Source: Candidatus Melainabacteria bacterium (GTDB lineage: Bacteria; Cyanobacteriota; Vampirovibrionia; LMEP-6097). Taken from it: a stretch of DNA of 64,000 nt. The notes under the pieces were generated by a model. That model was not told where the DNA came from. It ran no database searches and worked only from the letters and a program-made list of their open reading frames with translations. Shown one piece after another: positions 26,513-36,183 of the stretch. The translations under genes and the position numbers were made by a program. Location of the stretch: NCBI GenBank assembly GCA_005110385.1, contig DUDT01000012.1, forward strand, positions 20,600 to 84,599, written 5' to 3'. How positions within the stretch are numbered: the stretch's first letter is position 1; each line of letters opens with the position of its first letter.

Positions 26513-27581
26513 ATGATATTTTTCCTAGTATGCTAGAAGCCTTAGCGCCAGTGGAGCTTGGAACATTGTTAGCCATCCTATTATAGCTTGTATAAGCTAG
26601 TAAAGAGAATAAAATCGCTTCTTTATACTGACTCATAATCCCACACTGATTATGATCGCTAAAAGCTATAGCTGGATTTAGTTCTTTTAGTTTTTCTGTA
26701 AGAAAATTATTATTAATACCGCCCCCGGAAATTAATACTTTATTAATCGGGTATTTCTGTAGCTCTGTGCTAATGGTTTTCGCTGTTAAGTAAGTAGCTG
26801 AGCTAATAATGTTCTGGGTATTACCTAAATCTAAAAACTTATCTGCAAACTTATGATTAAACAGCTCTCTGCCAGTGGACTTAGGTGGAGGAAGTCTGAA
26901 ATATTCGGTATTCTTTATAAGATTATCTACGAATTTCTCATTAATTTTACCCTTGAAAGCTATTTCACCATTTTTATCAAAAGGTTTACTGTAAAGCTTT
27001 TGGCAGAGATTATCGATTAAGGTATTACCTGGTCCAGTGTCGTAAGCTATGCAGGGAGAGTCTTTCACTAAAACTGTGATATTTGCGATACCGCCAATGT
27101 TTAAAGTAGCGATATTTTCATTATCAGATCTCACTAATCTATCATCTAAAAAGCTTATTAAAGGTGCACCGCCACCACCACGTGCCATATCTGCCGGTCT
27201 AAAGTCTGAGACCGTATTTATGTTAGTAAGATTAGCTACTAGAGAGCCTTCGCCTAACTGCCAGGTGCTTTCTTTACCATGAAAAATCGTCTGCCCATGT
27301 ATGCCGATAAGATCTATCTGTTCATTATGTTTTTCTTTAAAAGAGTTTATACTTTCAGCAAGAAAACGACTAAAGGCGAAATTTAGATTAGAGATTTCAT
27401 CTAAATTACCGTTCTGTTTATTTATAAGTTTTTCAAAGATAATTCTCAGCGTAGGGTCGAAAGGAACGCTGTCCTCACGAATCACTGAGTAATTTTTAAG
27501 ATTATGAATGTCATGCCAGTCTATCAGCGCAAAGTCAATTGCATCTACTGAGGTACCGGTGTTAACGCCTAGGACTCGCAT
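26505..27581 (-). CDS. anmK: Anhydro-N-acetylmuramic acid kinase
   Basis: Phosphorylates and opens 1,6-anhydroMurNAc released by lytic transglycosylases, feeding peptidoglycan recycling. NTGTSVDAIDFALID, LIGIHGQTIFH, GEGSLVANLTNINTVSDFRPADMARGGGGAPL, NIGGIANITVL, AYDTGPGN and LISGGGINNNFL are family motifs. 358 residues is normal. Its presence fits the several wall-lytic proteins encoded later in the window. It is co-transcribed with pyk through an 8-nt overlap. Confidence 0.95.
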   Translation of the reverse strand: MRVLGVNTGTSVDAIDFALIDWHDIHNLKNYSVIREDSVPFDPTLRIIFEKLINKQNGNLDEISNLNFAFSRFLAESINSFKEKHNEQIDLIGIHGQTIFHGKESTWQLGEGSLVANLTNINTVSDFRPADMARGGGGAPLISFLDDRLVRSDNENIATLNIGGIANITVLVKDSPCIAYDTGPGNTLIDNLCQKLYSKPFDKNGEIAFKGKINEKFVDNLIKNTEYFRLPPPKSTGRELFNHKFADKFLDLGNTQNIISSATYLTAKTISTELQKYPINKVLISGGGINNNFLTEKLKELNPAIAFSDHNQCGIMSQYKEAILFSLLAYTSYNRMANNVPSSTGAKASSILGKISYV

Positions 27582-27752
27582 TTAAAATTAATTGTTGAAC
27601 TCGTGCATTATGATCTGTAGGCTTCAAAATGATCTGTGATTTTTAAAGCACTATGATTAAGTAATAAATTATACAGGATTGACATATGTGATGAATATTT
27701 CATCCTTCTTTGTGTGAGATTCTAGATTCTGTGGCGATCTCTTGCTGTGGTT

Positions 27753-28346
27753 TTATATATTTAAAAAATTTTTTAAAAGCTGATGACCATATTCAGAGAG
27801 TATGGACTCTGGGTGATACTGAACACCGAAGAGATTTTTAAAATCTTTATGGGTAACAGCCATGACTAGTTCATCTGCGGTTTTAGCGATTATTCGTAAA
27901 TTAGAATCCTGAATACTAGATCTGTCTATGACAAGTGAGTGATATCTAGTCGCAGTGAAGTGTTTAGGGATATCTCGGAAAAGTTCTGAACTTTCATCGT
28001 GTTCTATGACACTGGTTTTTCCGTGCATAAGATAAGGGGCTTTAACGACTTCTCCCCCGAAAGCCTCTCCTATAGCCTGATGTCCGAGGCAGACGCCTAA
28101 AATCGGGATCTTTGCTGCTAATAGTTTAATCGATTCGATACTGAGTTTAGAATCTTTAGGCTTACCCGGACCAGGGGAAATGAGTATATGAGTAATATTT
28201 TCGGCTTTTAAAAAATTCTCTAACTCAGAGCTCGGAAATTCATCATTTCTAATTACTTTTACTTCTGCCCCTATCTCTCCTAAGTACTGGACTAGGTTAT
28301 AAGTGAAGCTGTCGTAATTATCGATGACTAAGACTTTGGGAGACAT
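27753..28346 (-). CDS. trpG: Anthranilate/aminodeoxychorismate synthase glutamine amidotransferase
   Basis: Class I amidotransferase that supplies ammonia to TrpE or PabB. VLVIDNYDSFTYNLVQYLGE, SPGPGKPKDS, catalytic Cys in GVCLGHQAIGEAFGG and the His-Glu pair in FGVQYHPESIL are intact. Many bacteria use one such subunit for both tryptophan and folate synthesis, and without the partner gene here the choice between TrpG and PabA stays open. It stands alone, with 170 nt of gene-free sequence to anmK. Confidence 0.93.
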   Translation of the reverse strand: MSPKVLVIDNYDSFTYNLVQYLGEIGAEVKVIRNDEFPSSELENFLKAENITHILISPGPGKPKDSKLSIESIKLLAAKIPILGVCLGHQAIGEAFGGEVVKAPYLMHGKTSVIEHDESSELFRDIPKHFTATRYHSLVIDRSSIQDSNLRIIAKTADELVMAVTHKDFKNLFGVQYHPESILSEYGHQLLKNFLNI

Positions 28347-28435
28347 TTATTCTAATGATACAAGACTATCTTGAGGGCTTAACGGTTTATTAATGCTAAT
28401 TTAGTAATACCTTAAAATATGAGGAGGACGTGTTT

Positions 28436-28972
28436 ATGCGTTCATTACAACATGGTTTAGGGAAGAGAAGTCCTTTATTTTTTGATTTTAATGCTGGAGT
28501 GAGCTTTAATCCAAGTGCTTATACGGCTCTTGATTTTAATAAGACTCCAGTTACAGCACCGATTACACTCACTTCATCTGCGGCTGCACCGGTTGATACA
28601 CCAGCAGCTTATTTTACTAGTTCAGTAAATAATCCTACAGCTTCCCCTTTTGATAATAGTGTTAGCTTTCAGCCTTGGACGGCTGATTCCGCCAATTCTG
28701 CAAACTTGGCTTGGGGGACATTCGGTGCTGATGGTAATTTTGATTTCTCAGGGAAGACAAATCCTTATTGGGAAGCTAATAAGCAGAGTGAAAAAGCTGA
28801 AGAAGACTTAAGAAGGATTCAGGGAGAAGAGGCAAAGGCAGAGGCGCAAAAATGGGCAGGGCTATTTGAATTCTTAAACAAAATTTTTAGTACGATGGCG
28901 GGAGTAATGGGGACACCTTCTATTGGCGGCACTGCTACTACTGCTCCTGCTCCTGCTCCTGCTGCTGCTTGA
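28436..28972 (+). CDS. Unknown protein, Ala/Pro-rich tail
   Basis: Not recognised. ATG 28436 is preferred over GTG 28430 because the SD AGGAGG (28422-28427) is 8 nt from the ATG but only 2 nt from the GTG. The N-terminal half (MRSLQHGLGKRSPLFFDFNA, FNPSAYTALDFN) is Ser/Thr/Pro/Asn-rich; a charged helix follows (NKQSEKAEEDLRRIQGEEAKAEAQKW) and the C-terminus ends in a PAPAPAAA-like run. There is no Sec signal. With the two following genes it forms a small plus-strand block between minus-strand trpG and fusA. Confidence 0.62.
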   Translation: MRSLQHGLGKRSPLFFDFNAGVSFNPSAYTALDFNKTPVTAPITLTSSAAAPVDTPAAYFTSSVNNPTASPFDNSVSFQPWTADSANSANLAWGTFGADGNFDFSGKTNPYWEANKQSEKAEEDLRRIQGEEAKAEAQKWAGLFEFLNKIFSTMAGVMGTPSIGGTATTAPAPAPAAA

Positions 28973-29062
28973 TGAAGAATTGACTCTGAAAGAGTTTCGC
29001 AATAGCGCCTTATTATATTTTAGTATTACCAAAGCTTAACCTTGTTTAGATAAATTAATATT

Positions 29063-29794
29063 ATGGACCTATCTATATTTACAGGATCTTTGACTGGATT
29101 AACAGACATACAGAAGAAAGCTTTTGAAAAATCAATTAAAGAGGCTGATGTTAATCGTGATAATGTTCTTGACAAAAAGGAATTTACAGAAGCTATTCAA
29201 AAATTCAGTGAGACCGATGAATTTAAAAGTCTTTCAGCAGAGAATCAAAACTCTTTTAAAGAAAAACTAAAACCAGATGCCATATGGGGTCAGCAGGGTG
29301 CTGCATCTGTTATTAATTATGATGGTAATAAATTACAGATAGAGTATTATGAGAAATTATTAAACGATCCAACTCGCAACAAGGGTGCAGATGGTAAACC
29401 TTTAGTTACTAAAGAGCAGTTAGAATATGCTAGGAACAATGGTTTTGGTGATATGAATGGTGATAAGAAGATCACTGGTCTTGAGCTTGCTGTGGCTGAT
29501 CTTGATGGTAACAAAAGAATAGGTGCTAAAGATGGCGATCTTAATGGTGACGGTAAGGTTAATAAAGATGATAGAGGTGTTAATTTAGGGCCTAGTAGTA
29601 AGTCTAATAAGGGCTTGGATCCTAAAGTGGTGGCGTTTATTGAAGAACTTATTAAGATTTGGGCTCCACAGTCCGCAGGAAATACATCAGCTGCACAAAC
29701 ACAGGCAGGGATTGAGATATCAAAAGCTCTAGGGGGAATAGAGAGAATTATGGCAGCTGCAAAAACTCGAACAATAACAACTCCAACTTCTTAA
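29063..29794 (+). CDS. EF-hand calcium-binding protein, unknown role
   Basis: Four calcium-loop-like segments are readable: DVNRDNVLDKKEF (about 29-41), DMNGDKKITGLE (130-141), DLDGNKRIGAKD (146-157) and DLNGDGKVNKDD (159-170). The last two in tandem recall dockerin or calerythrin-type loops. No signal peptide is seen (MDLSIFTGSLTGLTDIQKK). EF-hand proteins are uncommon in low-GC bacterial core genomes, so a signalling or extracellular-matrix role is possible. It lies among unknown, low-complexity genes. Confidence 0.78.
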   Translation: MDLSIFTGSLTGLTDIQKKAFEKSIKEADVNRDNVLDKKEFTEAIQKFSETDEFKSLSAENQNSFKEKLKPDAIWGQQGAASVINYDGNKLQIEYYEKLLNDPTRNKGADGKPLVTKEQLEYARNNGFGDMNGDKKITGLELAVADLDGNKRIGAKDGDLNGDGKVNKDDRGVNLGPSSKSNKGLDPKVVAFIEELIKIWAPQSAGNTSAAQTQAGIEISKALGGIERIMAAAKTRTITTPTS

Positions 29795-29839
29795 TCTGTA
29801 TTTAATCTTTTTTGAGTAGTGTGTTTATAGGAGCATTTT

Positions 29840-30490
29840 ATGCGTTACTTTAGTAATTTTCTTGAAGATAGGAGGGTTCTTATAAGTTCTCCTTCTGTGG
29901 GTTCCAATAAGTATCAATTGCGCAGTGAGTTAACGAAAGGAACCTCTTTAAGTAGTGCAACTGCTAACACTACTGGTATAACTTCTAGTAATACTAATAC
30001 TGGTACGTCAGATCTTTTTACGACAGCAGGATCTGATACGAGTAAAATACTCGCATCTATTGATAATAATACTACGGAATGGACTAAGGTTAATGCTGTT
30101 TCTCCTAAAACTGAAGCAGAGAGAAAGTTTGAGCAAAGATATGGCACTGAAATCCCTCGAAATGAAGATGGAAGCGTTAATACAGCCGCTATAGTTCAGG
30201 CTGTGGTCGATTACCATGTGAAGGATGGGCTAAATGCAGAAGGCTTCTCCGCTGAACGCTTTGCTAATGCCGACCATGATACTCGTATGTCTATGCTTGA
30301 AAGCATGCGAGAGCAGAACGAAGCAGATAAAGCCGCTAAGTTTGAGGAAGATATGAGGCTCGCAGTGGAACGTGACGCTGCGAAAGAATGTAACAACAAT
30401 CCAGCAGCACACTCAGGAGTCGATACAACAGGACAGATAATCGCTAGCGTGGGTGCCATAGCCACACGGGTAATACCATTGTTATTCTAG
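29840..30490 (+). CDS. Unknown Ser/Thr-rich protein with helical C-terminal half
   Basis: Not recognised. It has an SD-like TAGGAG 8 nt before ATG 29840. The first 90 residues are Ser/Thr/Asn-rich (TNTGTSDLFTTAGSDTS), then a charged helical region (AERKFEQRYGTEIPRNEDGS, MREQNEADKAAKFEEDMRLAVERDAAKECNNNP), then a hydrophobic end IIASVGAIATRVIPLLF. The pattern of disordered start and helical body resembles type III/flagellar export substrates; inference only. Confidence 0.6.
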   Translation: MRYFSNFLEDRRVLISSPSVGSNKYQLRSELTKGTSLSSATANTTGITSSNTNTGTSDLFTTAGSDTSKILASIDNNTTEWTKVNAVSPKTEAERKFEQRYGTEIPRNEDGSVNTAAIVQAVVDYHVKDGLNAEGFSAERFANADHDTRMSMLESMREQNEADKAAKFEEDMRLAVERDAAKECNNNPAAHSGVDTTGQIIASVGAIATRVIPLLF

Positions 30491-30511
30491 TAACACGAGC
30501 GTAATTTACGC

Positions 30512-32623
30512 CTAAGCCGCCTGCATCTTACCAGAAGCGATATCATTCGCTACGTTCGCTGGAACTTCTTCATATGCATAGAATTCCATCGTAAACGTTC
30601 CTTGACCTTTAGTTTTATTTCTAATATCAGTCGCATAACCGAACATGTTCGCTAATGGAACTATAGTCATTACGTGCGATTGACCGCCTAGAGTTTCCAT
30701 TTTCTCTACACGACCACGTCTAGAAGAGATATCTCCGATAACATCACCCATGTATTCTTCTGGAACTTCGATGTCGACTTTCATCACAGGCTCAAGTAAT
30801 ACTGGCTGTGCTTTTTTCGTACCATCTTTAAACGCCATAGAACCAGCGATATTAAATGCCATCTCAGAAGAGTCTACGTCGTGGTAAGAACCATGATTTA
30901 GAGTCGCTCTAATACCTAACATCTCATAACCAGCAAGAACTCCAGAAAGCATAGCTTCTTTAACACCTTTCTCTACAGCTGGAATATATTCTCTAGGGAT
31001 TACACCACCGACGATCTTATTAACGAATTCGAAATTCGGTAGATCTTCGCCTTCAGCATCTTTACCTATCGGTAACGGTTCGAAATCGATAACAACGTGA
31101 CCATACTGACCTCTACCACCAGACTGCTTCGCATATTTCATGTCAGATGTAGATTTTCCTCTAATCGTCTCTCTATAAGCTACTTGTGGCTTACCAACGT
31201 CAGCCTCTACTTTAAATTCACGCTTAAGCCTGTCTACAAGAATCTCTAAGTGAAGTTCACCCATACCAGAGATGATAGTTTGACCAGTCTCGTGATCCAC
31301 TTTTACTTGGAAAGTAGGATCTTCTTCTGCTAATTTATGCAGAGATAAAGATAGTTTTTCTTGATCTGCTTTAGTTTTAGGTTCTACTGCTACAGAGATA
31401 ACTGGTTCTGGGATGAATAATGACTCAAGTATTACTTGCTTTTTCTCGTCACAGAAAGTGTTTCCAGTGGTAGTGTCTTTAAAACCTACTACTGCACCGA
31501 TGTCTCCTGCTCTTAACTCGTCGATTTCACTGCGATCATCTGCCATCATCTTGATGATACGAGAGATACGCTCTTTTTTACCAGTAGATGAATTATAAAC
31601 ATAGCTACCAGCAGTGATAACACCAGAGTACATTCTAACGAAAGTTAAACGCCCTACAAATGGGTCAGTCATTACTTTAAACGCTAGACCAGCCATAGGC
31701 TCGTCATCATCGCATTTACGGGTTACTTCTTCACCTTTAAGATCAGTACCTTTAATTTGTTCTACATCCAGAGGGCTTGGAAGGTAATCTACGACAGCGT
31801 CTAATACTTTTTGGATACCTTTATTTTTAAAAGCTGATCCACAAAGCATAGGAATAACTTCAAGCTTAATAGTCGCTTTTCTTAATCCAGCTCTAACTTC
31901 TTCTAAAGTGAAAGCATCTTCACCTTCTTCAAGATATCTATTCATCATATCTTCGTCAGTTTCAGCGATAGCTTCAATAAGCTGAGTGCGCATTTCTGCA
32001 CATTTTTCAGCTAAGTCTGCTGGGTAACCGTCGATGATCTCTATGTCTTTTCCTAGATCATCTTTATGGATATGAGTTTTCTTTTCTACTAGATCTACTA
32101 CGCCTTCGAACTGGTCTTCAGCACCGATAGGACACTGAATCGGAACAGCATTTACACGCATGTCATTACGCAGCTGATCTTTTACTCTAAAGAAATTAGC
32201 ACCAGATCTATCCATTTTATTAACGAATACTACACGTGGTACTTTATAACGGTCTGCCTGTCTCCAAACTGTCTTAGTTTGAGGCTGAACACCGCCTACT
32301 GAACAAAGGGTAATAATAACTGAGTCTAGAACTCTCATGGAACGCTCAACTTCGATAGTGAAGTCAACGTGCCCAGGGGTATCAATAAGGTTAATGTATT
32401 TATCTTTCCATGTAGTAGAGATCGCTGCGGCTGTAATCGTGATTCCACGCTCTTTCTCTTGCTCCATCCAGTCTGTAACTGAAGTACCTTCGTGTACTTC
32501 ACCGATTTTATGGACTACGCCACTGTAAAATAAAATTCTTTCGGTAGTAGTAGTTTTACCAGCGTCGATGTGAGCTGCGATACCGATGTTTCTGAAGTCT
32601 TCTCTTTTAATTTTTCTAGCCAT
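30512..32623 (-). CDS. fusA: Elongation factor G
   Basis: Ribosomal translocase GTPase. G1 [10 protein letters not shown]2 region GITITAAA, G3 DTPGHVDF and G4 NKMD are intact, and domain IV/V signatures ([51 protein letters not shown]) are complete. 703 residues is normal. It is not next to rpsL/rpsG/tuf as in the str operon, so its locus is rearranged. It is convergent with the unknown gene ending at 30490. Confidence 0.97.
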   Translation of the reverse strand: MARKIKREDFRNIGIAAHIDAGKTTTTERILFYSGVVHKIGEVHEGTSVTDWMEQEKERGITITAAAISTTWKDKYINLIDTPGHVDFTIEVERSMRVLDSVIITLCSVGGVQPQTKTVWRQADRYKVPRVVFVNKMDRSGANFFRVKDQLRNDMRVNAVPIQCPIGAEDQFEGVVDLVEKKTHIHKDDLGKDIEIIDGYPADLAEKCAEMRTQLIEAIAETDEDMMNRYLEEGEDAFTLEEVRAGLRKATIKLEVIPMLCGSAFKNKGIQKVLDAVVDYLPSPLDVEQIKGTDLKGEEVTRKCDDDEPMAGLAFKVMTDPFVGRLTFVRMYSGVITAGSYVYNSSTGKKERISRIIKMMADDRSEIDELRAGDIGAVVGFKDTTTGNTFCDEKKQVILESLFIPEPVISVAVEPKTKADQEKLSLSLHKLAEEDPTFQVKVDHETGQTIISGMGELHLEILVDRLKREFKVEADVGKPQVAYRETIRGKSTSDMKYAKQSGGRGQYGHVVIDFEPLPIGKDAEGEDLPNFEFVNKIVGGVIPREYIPAVEKGVKEAMLSGVLAGYEMLGIRATLNHGSYHDVDSSEMAFNIAGSMAFKDGTKKAQPVLLEPVMKVDIEVPEEYMGDVIGDISSRRGRVEKMETLGGQSHVMTIVPLANMFGYATDIRNKTKGQGTFTMEFYAYEEVPANVANDIASGKMQAA

Positions 32624-32667
32624 GTTATTTCCTTAGGGTCAAATTGACCTTAGCGATTATAGCACTT

Positions 32668-32727
32668 AAGAGACCAGGGTACAATTTCATTTTCTGGGTT
32701 TTCGTTGTCCTCGTACAGTGGTCTCTT
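32668..32727 (-). repeat. Mini palindromic element upstream of fusA
   Basis: AAGAGACCA (32668-32676) and TGGTCTCTT (32719-32727) are perfect inverted arms around CATTTTCTGGGTTTTCGTTG plus TCCTCGTAC, a shortened minus-orientation core. It lies between divergent fusA and the DUF4143 gene. Confidence 0.8.
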
Positions 32728-32743
32728 GAAAAGTAAAAGTGAA

Positions 32744-32787
32744 ATACCCTTGGTATTTTATCTAAAATAAGGGTATAATACCAAGGG
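32744..32787. promoter_or_regulatory. Nested palindromes over the DUF4143 start: probable operator
   Basis: CCCTTGGTAT (32748-32757) pairs with ATACCAAGGG (32778-32787), and ATACCCTT (32744-32751) with AAGGGTAT (32769-32776). The two inverted repeats are interleaved, and the last base of the outer one is the first base of the GTG start codon. Such an arrangement suits a repressor site or mRNA hairpin controlling translation. Confidence 0.7.
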
Positions 32788-34178
32788 TGAATCGTTTAAG
32801 TAGGAGAACTTTAATAAAATGGCAGGCAGATAAGCATCCGCATCCTATCGTCGTGCGTGGTGCTAGGCAGGTCGGGAAAAGTTTTCTCCTAGAGCGTTTT
32901 GCTAAGGAAAATTTTAAGACGGCGGTCATTATAAATTTTGAATATGATTTTGAATTTTATGAAGATTTCGAGACTTTAGATCCAGTACATATCGTTAATC
33001 AGATATATTTAAAACGAAATATCGAAATTAAAACAGGTGAGAGCTTAATTTTTTTAGATGAAGTTCAGCTTTTTCCGAAGGCTATTCAAGCTCTAAGATA
33101 TTTTTATGAAAAAATGCCGGGCTTGCACGTTATAGCTGCTGGTTCTTTAGTGAATTTCGCTTTAAAACAGGAGCCAGTCTCTATGCCAGTTGGTAGAGTG
33201 CATTATTTTTATATGCATCCACTGAGTTTTAGAGAGTTTTTAGAGGCACAGGGATTAGTTGGCTATCTGAAATTTATAGATGACTTAGATTTTACTAAAT
33301 CTACAAATGCACTTAAGAAGGCTTTGAAAATGAAGTCTGGAATAGCATCTTCTGGGAATGCTCTGCATGAAAAGCTTTTAGCCGAAGTGCAGAAATATTT
33401 ACTGCTTGGTGGTATGCCAGCGGTGATTAGGGAGTATTTAAATAGTGATAAACAGTTCCCTTTAGCTTTCAGAGAACAGAGGCAGATTTTAAACACTTAT
33501 ATAGATGATTTTCGTAAATATGGTAAAAACTCTGAATTCTATTATCTGCGCAAAAGCTTTGAGCGTGCTCCACACCTTATTTCCAAGAAATTTAAGTATT
33601 CACAGCTAGATCCAGAGTCTAAGAGTGCTCATTTAAAACAAGCTCTAGAGCATTTAATCGATGCACATCTATTTACTAAGGTAAGGGCGACTAGCGGGGC
33701 TGTGACTCCGCTGGAGCTAAATGCCTCCGATAGTGATTTTAAAATTATCGGTCTTGATTGTGGTTTAGTGCAAAATCTTCTCAGTGCTAATAATGAAAGC
33801 CTTTATGTGAGTGATTTTAGTTCAGGGTTAATCACAGAGCAGTTCGTTGGGCAGGAGCTGAGAGTCTATGTAGATCCGTATGATTTAAAGAAGCTTTATT
33901 ACTGGTTTAATGATGCTAAAAATGCAAGTGCTGAGATAGATTATCTTATAGAAATAGGCAAGCATATTATTCCAGTTGAGGTGAAAGCCTCTCATCGAGG
34001 CAGGCTTAAGAGCCTTAGGTATTTTATGGATAAATATAAAGCGCCATTAGGTATTAGAATTTCGGCTAATCCACTTAGCTTTGATGAGGGGGTTTTGAGT
34101 GTGCCTTTCTATGCGGTGTCTGAGATAAATAGATTAGTGGAAATACTGTTTCTGAAAAATGAGTATTTTTGGAAATAG
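32787..34178 (+). CDS. AAA_14/DUF4143 family ATPase
   Basis: Walker A GARQVGKS at residues 25-32, Walker B SLIFLDEVQLFP, then AAGSLVNFAL where relatives have TGSSARKL. The C-terminal DUF4143 part ends with EIDYLIEIGKHIIPVEVKAS, a degenerate PD-(D/E)xK nuclease-like motif. The family is widespread in mobile or accessory gene sets; role unknown. Start GTG at 32787 overlaps a palindrome. 463 residues, intact, unlike the related copy at 60841. The insert LKMKSGIASSGNALHEKLL is slightly unusual. Confidence 0.88.
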   Translation: MNRLSRRTLIKWQADKHPHPIVVRGARQVGKSFLLERFAKENFKTAVIINFEYDFEFYEDFETLDPVHIVNQIYLKRNIEIKTGESLIFLDEVQLFPKAIQALRYFYEKMPGLHVIAAGSLVNFALKQEPVSMPVGRVHYFYMHPLSFREFLEAQGLVGYLKFIDDLDFTKSTNALKKALKMKSGIASSGNALHEKLLAEVQKYLLLGGMPAVIREYLNSDKQFPLAFREQRQILNTYIDDFRKYGKNSEFYYLRKSFERAPHLISKKFKYSQLDPESKSAHLKQALEHLIDAHLFTKVRATSGAVTPLELNASDSDFKIIGLDCGLVQNLLSANNESLYVSDFSSGLITEQFVGQELRVYVDPYDLKKLYYWFNDAKNASAEIDYLIEIGKHIIPVEVKASHRGRLKSLRYFMDKYKAPLGIRISANPLSFDEGVLSVPFYAVSEINRLVEILFLKNEYFWK

Positions 34179-34240
34179 CGTTTCTGTTTTTAGGGGTAGA
34201 GGGTTTCTTAAAATTTTAAATAATTATAGTGAACTCTAAA

Positions 34241-34492
34241 CTAAGCTGCTTGAACGCCGATGTATTTTCTGCCTTTAGAAACATAAAATTCTACTTTACC
34301 ATTCGCTACAGCGAACAAAGTATCATCTTTACCGATCATTACATTAAAGCCAGGGTGAACTTTAGTTCCTCTTTGGCGGATTAAAATATTACCAGCTCTA
34401 ACTACTTCACCAGCGTATTTCTTGACGCCAAGTCTTTTCGACTCCGAATCGCGGCCGTTTCTAGTACTACCTACACCTTTCTTTGATGCCAT
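34241..34492 (-). CDS. rpmA: 50S ribosomal protein L27
   Basis: [44 protein letters not shown] and [16 protein letters not shown] are the L27 signature; the flexible N-terminus reaches the peptidyl transferase centre. The start codes MASKK directly, with no Firmicute-type cleaved extension. rpmA normally follows rplU; here rplU is 3.2 kb away in the opposite orientation with the hydrolase island in between. Confidence 0.96.
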   Translation of the reverse strand: MASKKGVGSTRNGRDSESKRLGVKKYAGEVVRAGNILIRQRGTKVHPGFNVMIGKDDTLFAVANGKVEFYVSKGRKYIGVQAA

Positions 34493-34564
34493 AAGAGGAA
34501 TTATTATAGCAGGTTCTTTGGTTTAAATATGTTCGGTATTAAATAAAAAGGTGTTAAACGTCGC

Positions 34565-34611
34565 TTAATAATAATCCTCTTAATTCTTTAAATTTAATAA
34601 TAATCCTCTTA
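34565..34611. repeat. Direct repeat of 18 nt at the end of the NlpC-like gene
   Basis: TTAATAATAATCCTCTTA occurs at 34565-34582 and again at 34594-34611. The second copy encodes the C-terminal RGLLL of the NlpC-like protein and the first copy spans the stop codon and downstream bases, so a short duplication moved or could move the stop. Confidence 0.8.
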
Positions 34612-35437
34612 CTTCTTTCAATACTATATCCCCAACGTTTGTACCTGAATTGTTTCTTGTTCTAGGATCGTTAGCTGCTTCTGCACGACTTACGACATCT
34701 GAGTTTAACTGAGTTAACGTGACATTTTCTCCAGGTTTTGTATCGTCGCTTAAATCAAAGGTTCTTCTGTGAGTACCTAGTCCACTTCTGTTGCCATCTT
34801 CTCTGGAATTGCCGTTACGATGAGCTCCGATGATTGTATATTTTATTGTGTTATTTTCTATCCAAGCATCTGAAATGACAGAAACGTGACCACCTTCACG
34901 GCCAGAATATGTGTAAATAGAGCCAATTAAAGCTTCTTTTACGGCAGCATCACCTTCTTGAACTAATGAATCAACATAGGCTTTGTTAAGTTTCTGGCTT
35001 GTCCCAAGACCTGCAGCTGCGACCGCCCCAGAGAATCCTCTAACTCTCGTTTCCCAATCTTTGACGCTCTTCCATACATATGCTTGTGGTTGATGAGGTT
35101 TGAGTTTAGCAAAATCTTCTGGGGTTAAATAATTCTTCATGAACCCCCATAAGCTAGTCACACAATCCATGCCATTAGAGTTAGATGGATCTGTTCTTTG
35201 GTACCTCATTCCAGCACGTCTTGCGGAGCTTAAGAAATCGTCAAATGATGTTTTGAAAGCTTGACTGGAAGAGCTGCTTGAGGGGTTTGTTACGTCAGGG
35301 ATAGAGTTAGTATCAATAGGATTTGGTAATGTGCCACTTTCAGGGTGAGTTGGAGCAATTTTAGCTGCTGGGTTAGTGGAAGAGACTAATCCTTTATAGA
35401 ATGTATGACGATCTAGAAGTGCTGAATTGATCACCAA
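34580..35437 (-). CDS. NlpC/P60- or CHAP-like cysteine peptidase, putative cell-wall hydrolase
   Basis: The likely nucleophile is Cys92 in GMDCVTSLW and the His is 184 in EGGHVSVISD, spaced and framed as in papain-fold wall hydrolases (DCS...GHV). YTYSGREGGHV parallels a paralogue 3 kb away (YSGTNDKTGEGEGHV), and DVVSRAEAANDPRTRN parallels DVIQRAEKANAPQNRS. Residues 20-62 are a Pro/Ser/Thr linker. No Sec signal. The TTG at 35437 is followed by GTG 35434, which is better spaced from AAGGAG. Family placement is from motif reading only. Confidence 0.7.
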   Translation of the reverse strand: MVINSALLDRHTFYKGLVSSTNPAAKIAPTHPESGTLPNPIDTNSIPDVTNPSSSSSSQAFKTSFDDFLSSARRAGMRYQRTDPSNSNGMDCVTSLWGFMKNYLTPEDFAKLKPHQPQAYVWKSVKDWETRVRGFSGAVAAAGLGTSQKLNKAYVDSLVQEGDAAVKEALIGSIYTYSGREGGHVSVISDAWIENNTIKYTIIGAHRNGNSREDGNRSGLGTHRRTFDLSDDTKPGENVTLTQLNSDVVSRAEAANDPRTRNNSGTNVGDIVLKEVRGLLLNLKN

Positions 35438-35568
35438 AGCTCCTTTGTAGCTTGAAAATACTACAAGTGAAAAAGGGTTAGATGATTGATATTAAAATAA
35501 TACGCTTAACCCTGGTTGTTTATGTGTTAAAATCTCTTCTAATCCTTGAAAAGTGACTTAATGAGATT

Positions 35569-36183
35569 ATGGGTTACTTAAACTTTATTTTAGTGTTTTT
35601 TTTAATGTCGCTTAGCCTGATAGAGGCGAGACATCTTCCTTTTAGTAAGATTAGTTACGCTCTTAGAGCTGATGATTCTCGGAAAGAGGAGATAGATTCT
35701 TCTAATCAGTCTAATGAAGCGGTCGCCACGTTTTATGTACCAGGCGGCGTAAATATAACTTCGACTTTAGGTACTAAAGATAGAAAAGGTAACACTTTAA
35801 TAGGACATAGAGTAGAGGATATAGTAAGTAAGCTTCAGGAATTTAAAAATGAAGGTTTATCTAAAAGAAAAGCTCTTTCTAGAATTAAAGATGAAGATGT
35901 TTACATAGGAGTGGCTGCTGATCACACTGATCCTAAAAATAGCTACGGAACTATGATCTCTATAGATTCGGATAGGCTTACTGAAAAATTTAAGTTAAAA
36001 GAAATTTATGAGGATTTAGAGTTTAAAGATCTGCATGTGAGGATAGTAGATACTGGTGGAGCGTTTGTTGGTAATGGTTCTCTGCGTATTGATATAGCTT
36101 TAGCTAGTTTGGATATGGCTTATGCTATTGGTAGGCTTAGGTTGAGTTTGGTTTATTTGGGGTGTGAGCAGTTTGCGTGTTAG
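35569..36183 (+). CDS. Secreted 3D-domain (MltA-type double-psi barrel) protein
   Basis: MGYLNFILVFFLMSLSLIEA is a Sec signal peptide. The C-terminal half has GVAADHTDPKNSYGTMISID and VRIVDTGGAFVGNGSLRIDIAL, the D-x-G-G...RIDI pattern of the 3D domain found in MltA, YabE/Rpf-like and YocH-like lytic enzymes, with the catalytic-type Asp in VDTGG and RIDIA. Expected action: cleavage of glycan strands in the periplasm or outside. It is the only member of the island with a classical signal and the only one on the plus strand. It ends overlapping the next gene by 4 nt. Confidence 0.78.
   Translation: MGYLNFILVFFLMSLSLIEARHLPFSKISYALRADDSRKEEIDSSNQSNEAVATFYVPGGVNITSTLGTKDRKGNTLIGHRVEDIVSKLQEFKNEGLSKRKALSRIKDEDVYIGVAADHTDPKNSYGTMISIDSDRLTEKFKLKEIYEDLEFKDLHVRIVDTGGAFVGNGSLRIDIALASLDMAYAIGRLRLSLVYLGCEQFAC

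Noticed and set aside
30490..30520. GCGTAATTTACGC palindrome between the 29840 gene and fusA as terminator
   Set aside because: Six-bp stem with a 1-nt loop and no T-run; too weak.
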